DNA of 33,180 bases from assembly GCA_035360795.1 (NCBI GenBank), contig DAOSBJ010000006.1:1-33180 (forward strand), in the 5' to 3' direction. The notes under the pieces are model-generated. The model had not been told where the DNA came from. It saw nothing but the letters and a program-made list of their open reading frames with translations, and searched no databases. Made by a program: the position numbers and the translations under genes. The DNA comes from DAOOKJ01 sp035360795. Lineage in GTDB: Bacteria; Patescibacteriota; Minisyncoccia; UBA6257. This document shows, in pieces, positions 29,796 through 33,180 of the stretch. Each line of letters starts with the position of its first letter. Position 1 is the first letter of the stretch.

Positions 29796-29891
29796 CCCCT
29801 CACTTGAAATCGATTGGCTTTCGCCACTAATGATTCAGATAGATTAACTTAATAAGATTAATTTAAATTTTTATCGATTTCAAGTGAGGGG
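29796..29891 (-). repeat. tRNA-3'-adjacent inverted-repeat element, copy C (96 bp)
   Basis: Arms CCCCTCACTTGAAATCGAT (29796-29814) and its perfect complement (29873-29891). On the minus strand it starts 1 nt after the discriminator A of tRNA-Leu(UAA). The hairpin inside the distal arm is TGGCTTTCGCCA (29815-29826), which on the tRNA strand reads TGGC-GAAA-GCCA: a 4-bp stem with a GNRA-type loop. AATTTAAATT (29860-29869) is inside the proximal arm. This is the shortest copy; the size differences lie in the middle. Confidence 0.92.
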
Positions 29892-29892
29892 G

Positions 29893-29977
29893 TGCCCAGG
29901 GTGGGACTCGAACCCACAAGCTCAGAAAGAGCCAAGGATTTTAAGTCCTTTGCGTATACCAATTCCGCCACCTGGGC
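29893..29977 (-). tRNA. tRNA-Leu (anticodon TAA)
   Basis: Acceptor GCCCAGG pairs with CCTGGGC; discriminator A. Anticodon stem AAGGA/TCCTT with loop CTTAAAA gives TAA (UUA/UUG). Variable arm GGCTCTTTCTGAGCT; T-arm GTGGG-TTCGAGT-CCCAC. It lies 4 nt after tRNA-Cys and is followed by inverted-repeat copy C. Confidence 0.96.
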
Positions 29978-29981
29978 AAAG

Positions 29982-30054
29982 AGGCCATGGTGGGAGTTGC
30001 ACCCACGAATAACGGTTTTGCAGACCGCAGCGTTAGCTACTTCGCCACATGGCC
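29982..30054 (-). tRNA. tRNA-Cys (anticodon GCA)
   Basis: Acceptor GGCCATG pairs with CATGGCC; discriminator T (U). Anticodon stem GCGGT/ACCGT with loop CTGCAAA gives GCA (UGC/UGU). T-arm GTGGG-TGCAACT-CCCAC. It begins 13 nt after the infB stop codon and lies 4 nt before tRNA-Leu(UAA), so all three are probably one transcript. Confidence 0.95.
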
Positions 30055-30067
30055 TTAAAAAATTTTA

Positions 30068-31540
30068 TTAAATTTTGCGAAAAAATTCAAGAAAATCGCC
30101 AACTTTTATCTCTTCTTTCAGTTCAATCAAAAGTCCACATTCTTCATTAGCTAAAACTTCGTTAGCATCAACTCTGTTTTTTTGTAAATTTATTACTTTA
30201 CCTTCTCCAATTTTTTCTTCATTTCTTAACAAACGGACTCTTGCTTTATTTAATACTCTTCCTTCGATTACTTTCCCGCCAATTAGTTGGTTTCCTTTAA
30301 CCGGATTAAAAACTTTTAAAACTTCCAATTTACCAATCACTTCTTCAGTTGGTTTTTCAAGAAAATTCTTTTCTACTGCTTCCTCGAGTTGTTTTTCTAA
30401 ATCATAAATAATTTCTCCTTCTAAAATAATCAAATTAGGATTGTTTATTAAAATATTAGTTGTTTCTGGTCTCTTTTTTACTCTAAAACCGATAATTAAA
30501 GTCCCATCAGGATTAGTTAATTTTAAATCTCCTTCAGAAATATCTCCAGTTTCATTTAAAATTAAAACAAAAGCCCAATTTTTGTTTTTCCCCAATTTAT
30601 CTATTAGTTCTTCTACTGCCTCACCTGAACTTATAACATCACTTTTAATAATTAAAGGAATTCTTACTTGAGAATCGCTGGCGCCTAAAATTTTTATTCT
30701 AGTTAAACTTTTTTCTTTTTCTTCTAAAATTTCTTCTTTTTTGCCGCTAACAAAAACTGAACCCACTGGCGGTACCTTTTGAAAGCCAACAATTCTTACT
30801 GGCGAAGAAAAACTTGCTTCTTTAATTGTTGCTCCTAGAAAGTTTTCAATTACCTTTACTTTTCCCTTCACTCCGCCGGCAAAAATATAATCATTTAGTT
30901 TCAAAGTGCCGTTGGTAATTATCATGGTAACAATTGGCCCTCTTTTTGAATCAAGCGAAGATTCAATTACTACTCCTTCGGCTGGCAAATTCTTATCCCC
31001 TTTTAAATTTTCCATTTCTGCCATTAGTAAAATTAATTCCAATAATTCATCTATTCCCTGACCGGTTTTTGAAGATACTTCAACCCACGGAATATCTCCA
31101 CCCCAGTTTTCAAGATAAACTCCAATATCAAGCAATTCTTTTTTTACTTTATCTGGCTGGGCTTCTCCTTTGTCAATTTTTGTTAAAGCCACTAAAAAGG
31201 GAATTTGAACTTCTTTAATATGAATTAAAGATTCTTTTGTTTGGGGCTTTACTCCTTCATCAGCCGCGACTACTAAAATAGCAATATCAGCGGCTTTTGC
31301 CCCTCGGGAGCGAATTTTAGAAAATGCTTCATGACCAGGAGTATCAATAAAAGTGATTTTTCGGTTTTTGTGTTCTATTTCATAAGCGCCAATATGTTGA
31401 GTAATTCCTCCGACTTCTTTTTCTGCGACTTTCGTCTTTCGAATATAATCCAAAAGCGAAGTTTTTCCATGGTCAACATGACCTAAAACTACAACAATTG
31501 GCGGTCTTGAAATTAAATTTTGATTTTCCTTATTTTCCAT
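30068..31540 (-). CDS. infB: Translation initiation factor IF-2
   Basis: IF-2 is the GTPase that places fMet-tRNA in the P site and joins the subunits. G motifs: G1 GHVDHGKTSLL (20-30), switch I GGITQHIGAYEI, G3 DTPGHEAF, G4 TKID, then the domain II, III and IV blocks (RGPIVTMIITNGTLKLNDYIFAG, IKSDVISSGEAVEEL, VFNPVKGNQLIGGKVIEGRVLNKARVRLLRNEEKIGEGKVINLQ). At 490 residues it lacks the long N-terminal region of many bacterial IF-2 proteins, which is usual for reduced genomes. A partial tRNA ends 19 nt upstream of its start and tRNA-Cys lies 13 nt downstream, so it is bracketed by tRNAs. Confidence 0.97.
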   Translation of the reverse strand: MENKENQNLISRPPIVVVLGHVDHGKTSLLDYIRKTKVAEKEVGGITQHIGAYEIEHKNRKITFIDTPGHEAFSKIRSRGAKAADIAILVVAADEGVKPQTKESLIHIKEVQIPFLVALTKIDKGEAQPDKVKKELLDIGVYLENWGGDIPWVEVSSKTGQGIDELLELILLMAEMENLKGDKNLPAEGVVIESSLDSKRGPIVTMIITNGTLKLNDYIFAGGVKGKVKVIENFLGATIKEASFSSPVRIVGFQKVPPVGSVFVSGKKEEILEEKEKSLTRIKILGASDSQVRIPLIIKSDVISSGEAVEELIDKLGKNKNWAFVLILNETGDISEGDLKLTNPDGTLIIGFRVKKRPETTNILINNPNLIILEGEIIYDLEKQLEEAVEKNFLEKPTEEVIGKLEVLKVFNPVKGNQLIGGKVIEGRVLNKARVRLLRNEEKIGEGKVINLQKNRVDANEVLANEECGLLIELKEEIKVGDFLEFFRKI

Positions 31541-31559
31541 AATTTCAATTTATAGAAAG

Positions 31560-31577
31560 CGGAGGGTAGAGGACTCG
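31560..31577 (-). tRNA. Partial tRNA, probably tRNA-Ser, cut by the assembly gap
   Basis: Only the last 18 nt remain: CGAGT-CCTCT (T-loop and T-stem 3' part), acceptor ACCCTCC and discriminator G. The acceptor and discriminator are identical to those of tRNA-Ser(GCT) at 28922-29009, so another serine isoacceptor is likely. The rest lies in the N-filled gap. infB starts 19 nt downstream. Confidence 0.75.
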
Positions 31578-31677
31578 NNNNNNNNNNNNNNNNNNNNNNN
31601 NNNNNNNNNNNNNNNNNNNNNNNNNNNNNNNNNNNNNNNNNNNNNNNNNNNNNNNNNNNNNNNNNNNNNNNNNNNNN
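31578..31677. other. Assembly gap of exactly 100 N
   Basis: One hundred consecutive N. A round 100 is a common placeholder for a gap of unknown size, so the true distance and content are unknown. It hides the 5' part of a tRNA and the 3' part of a small membrane protein gene. Confidence 0.98.
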
Positions 31678-31799
31678 CATTCTGGAGAAGGGGTAACAAC
31701 TGAAGGTTTAGGAGTGGTAGGAATTGTAAGATTGTAGATAAAGAGAATTATCAATCCTAGAACTAATCCTCCTAAAAACCAAAAAATGTTTTGTTTCAT
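31678..31799 (-). CDS. N-terminus of a membrane-anchored protein, truncated by the gap
   Basis: Forty residues are readable: a start MKQNIFWFLGGLVLGLIILF with one membrane helix (about 5-23), then a proline/threonine linker (PTTPKPSVVTPSPE). The frame enters the N gap, so length and function are unknown. The anchor-plus-linker pattern is typical of exported proteins. It lies 60 nt after the cysteine-rich gene on the same strand and may be co-transcribed with it. Confidence 0.6.
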
Positions 31800-31859
31800 A
31801 ATAAATTTAAATTAATTGTTACTTTTAAGTTAGTGTTGGACAACTATTGTAAGAGTGAA

Positions 31860-33179
31860 TTACTGAGAGACACAACTTCCATTTTTACACTTTTGGCCCG
31901 AAGGACATGGCTTTCCTCCCTTTTCTGGACAATAATCATCTGCGCTATAGGATACACTTATTCCCAATGCTACCGGATCTTTGCCACAACATACCTTCTC
32001 GTCATCACTGTCACATTTGCCAGGTGGAATGATCCAGGAAGCATATTGACAAGGTTTAGTATTGCTGCATCGCTCACATTTTATAGAAAATGTATTCGTA
32101 GATTTTTTCTTACAGCAGTGTAATCCTGGTGTGCAACCTCTTTGAGAAGGCTCAATTGTATTTGGCTCACAACTCGCTTCCCCTAAACATTGTTTCCCTA
32201 ATTCTTCACATAATTTGTCCTTTTTGCAACAATACTCATTGAAACTTGCGACACATTCTGTATTACTTTTGATAGTAGTAAGATCACAATCTAACTTGTT
32301 TCGACACTCATAATCGTCTCCATAATTAGAACAGGATTTGTTCTCGACACAACTTCCATTTTTACACTTGTAACCTGAATCACAAGGTTTTCCTCCCTTT
32401 TCTGGGCAAGTATCATCTATCCTATAGGACACACTTATTCCCAATGCTAGTGGATCTTTGCTACAACATACCGTCTCAATACCAACGTCACATTTGTCAT
32501 GTGGAATAGTCCAGAAAGCATATTGACAAGGTTTAGTATTACTACATCGCTCACAATGAATTGGTGGAAAATTAGTAGTTGTAGTTTTCTTCTTACAGCA
32601 AACTTTCCCACTACTACAATTTAATTGTCCCTTATCAGTTCCGCTTTCACAATCAGAAGAACTCAGACACTCATAACCTGAATAATCAGAACATTTAGCA
32701 GTAGTTCCTGAAGAAGTACAAACTCCGCCTTGACAATGCTGACCTGCGTCACAAGGATAATATGATTCGCAGGAATCATCAGCCCAAGTTGTTCGTTGGT
32801 TGTACCAATTATCATTACAACCACCATCGCTATCATACCATTTTACTCTTGTGCAGTGAGAAAGATTACTACAAGATTCACACCATTGACCAGTAGTTGT
32901 AGTTTTCTTCTTACAACAAACTGTGCCACTGGTGCAATTCAAAACTCCTATATTAGTATTAGCTTCACAATTAGTATAATCTAAGCACTCATAGCCCGAA
33001 TAATCAGAACATTTAGAAGGGGTAGCTGATTTCTTCTTACAACAAAATTTGTTACCACAATCTAAAGTTCCCATAATAGTTTGGACTTCACAATCAGAAG
33101 AATATAGACACTGATAGCCTAGATTTGAATAATCAGAACATTTAGCAGTGGTAGTGGATTTCTTTTTACAACAAACTGT
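31860..33179 (-). CDS. Large cysteine-rich repeat protein, probably secreted; N-terminus beyond window
   Basis: The frame is open to the window edge, so 439 C-terminal residues are seen. No known family is recognised. The sequence is an array of Cys-rich modules. Type 1 (about 40-45 residues) reads KCSDYSGYECL..SDCE......LNC.SG.VCCKKKTTTT and occurs at least three times, with a fourth starting at the edge. Type 2 reads HCERCSNTKPCQYAFWTIP..KCD...ETVCC and is followed by DPLALGISVSY....CPEKGGKPC.SGYKCKNGSCV; this pair occurs twice. The dense CC and CxxC pairs suggest disulfide knots outside the cell. The KKKTTTT linkers may be flexible or glycosylated. An internal ATG at 33072-33074 lies inside a module and is not a likely start. 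Confidence 0.8.
   Translation of the reverse strand, partial: TVCCKKKSTTTAKCSDYSNLGYQCLYSSDCEVQTIMGTLDCGNKFCCKKKSATPSKCSDYSGYECLDYTNCEANTNIGVLNCTSGTVCCKKKTTTTGQWCESCSNLSHCTRVKWYDSDGGCNDNWYNQRTTWADDSCESYYPCDAGQHCQGGVCTSSGTTAKCSDYSGYECLSSSDCESGTDKGQLNCSSGKVCCKKKTTTTNFPPIHCERCSNTKPCQYAFWTIPHDKCDVGIETVCCSKDPLALGISVSYRIDDTCPEKGGKPCDSGYKCKNGSCVENKSCSNYGDDYECRNKLDCDLTTIKSNTECVASFNEYCCKKDKLCEELGKQCLGEASCEPNTIEPSQRGCTPGLHCCKKKSTNTFSIKCERCSNTKPCQYASWIIPPGKCDSDDEKVCCGKDPVALGISVSYSADDYCPEKGGKPCPSGQKCKNGSCVSQ
31871..32555 (-). repeat. 208-bp direct repeat within the cysteine-rich gene
   Basis: Bases 31871-32078 and 32348-32555 align without any gap at a constant offset of 477 bp (159 codons), with mostly scattered single-base differences. 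This shows duplication of a two-module unit. Shorter, more diverged repeats of the KCSDYSGYECL module lie at about 32575-32705, 32896-33029 and 33028-33155. Confidence 0.85.
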
Positions 33180-33180
33180 G

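Noticed and set aside
15758..29891. Inverted-repeat elements as attachment sites of an integrated island
   Set aside because: Integrases acting at tRNAs leave direct repeats of the tRNA 3' end. Here the ends are inverted, do not copy the tRNA, and enclose only 96-139 bp without any integrase or transposase gene.
31545..31799. An 84-residue gene spanning the gap
   Set aside because: Its reading frame crosses 100 N and its end overlaps the partial tRNA; only the first 40 residues are real sequence.
1..33180. Alternative genetic code with UGA as glycine
   Set aside because: htrA, the M16 peptidase and glyS end at TGA at the expected family length, and no recognised gene needs a read-through TGA.
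31871..33180. CRISPR array or tandem DNA repeat
   Set aside because: The repeats are long, imperfect and in frame within one open coding sequence, with conserved cysteines; they are protein modules.

Overview
This AT-rich window reads as a chromosomal segment of a Patescibacteria (Candidate Phyla Radiation) bacterium, most likely Parcubacteria. The evidence is compact housekeeping genes with few Shine-Dalgarno sites, a short IF-2 without the long N-terminal region, an archaeal/eukaryote-type single-chain glycyl-tRNA synthetase, ThyX instead of ThyA, RNase J, a 3D-domain surface protein, and many small membrane-anchored proteins of unknown function. htrA, the M16 peptidase and glyS all end in TGA, so the UGA-glycine code of Gracilibacteria/SR1 does not apply. 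The phylum call is inference; no rRNA or other decisive marker is present.

Layout. 1-2.9 kb: gatB (minus, C-terminal end cut off) diverges from tmk-thyX. 3.0-4.3 kb: secE-nusG-rplK on the minus strand, with a clear promoter. 4.3-8.5 kb, plus strand: a DUF360/holin-like membrane protein, secG, a peptide-binding protein, tRNA-Leu(CAG) and RNase J. 8.4-15.6 kb, minus strand: recO, a 580-residue anchored surface protein, glyS, an M16 peptidase, an AI-2E-type permease and tatD, tightly spaced. 15.6-18.1 kb, plus strand: tRNA-Arg(GCG), an inverted-repeat element and recG. 18.1-28.7 kb, minus strand: rpsO, a NYN-domain protein, pnp, a proline-rich anchored protein, ftsH, tRNA-Ile(UAU) with tRNA fragments on both sides, tRNA-Val, a GT4 glycosyltransferase, an RluD-type pseudouridine synthase, a probable small RNA, rplS, tRNA-Leu(GAG) and htrA. 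28.8-31.6 kb: tRNA-Ser with a second element, a 3D-domain gene, and infB followed by tRNA-Cys, tRNA-Leu(UAA) and a third element. 31.6-33.2 kb: a 100-N assembly gap cutting a tRNA and a small anchored protein, then a large cysteine-rich repeat protein that runs off the end.

The most notable signal is a family of three elements (139, 131 and 96 bp). Each lies 0-1 nt after the discriminator base of a tRNA gene (Arg, Ser, Leu) and in the same orientation relative to it. Each is bounded by a perfect 19-bp inverted repeat with invariant CCCCTCAC/GTGAGGGG ends. The arms differ between copies at four positions, and in each copy both arms carry the matching change. Each copy also has a small hairpin with a GAA or GAAA loop just inside the distal arm and an A/T-rich palindrome just inside the proximal arm. 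This looks like a structured RNA or a tRNA-3'-end-targeted short element that I cannot assign to a known family.

Other points of interest are a candidate small RNA upstream of rplS with its own promoter and terminator; a TTATCCACA box just upstream of two promoters; a disrupted tRNA whose halves flank an intact tRNA-Ile(UAU), with ftsH ending inside the 5' half; hairpins at the very start of the secE and 3D-gene transcripts; and the cysteine-rich repeat protein.
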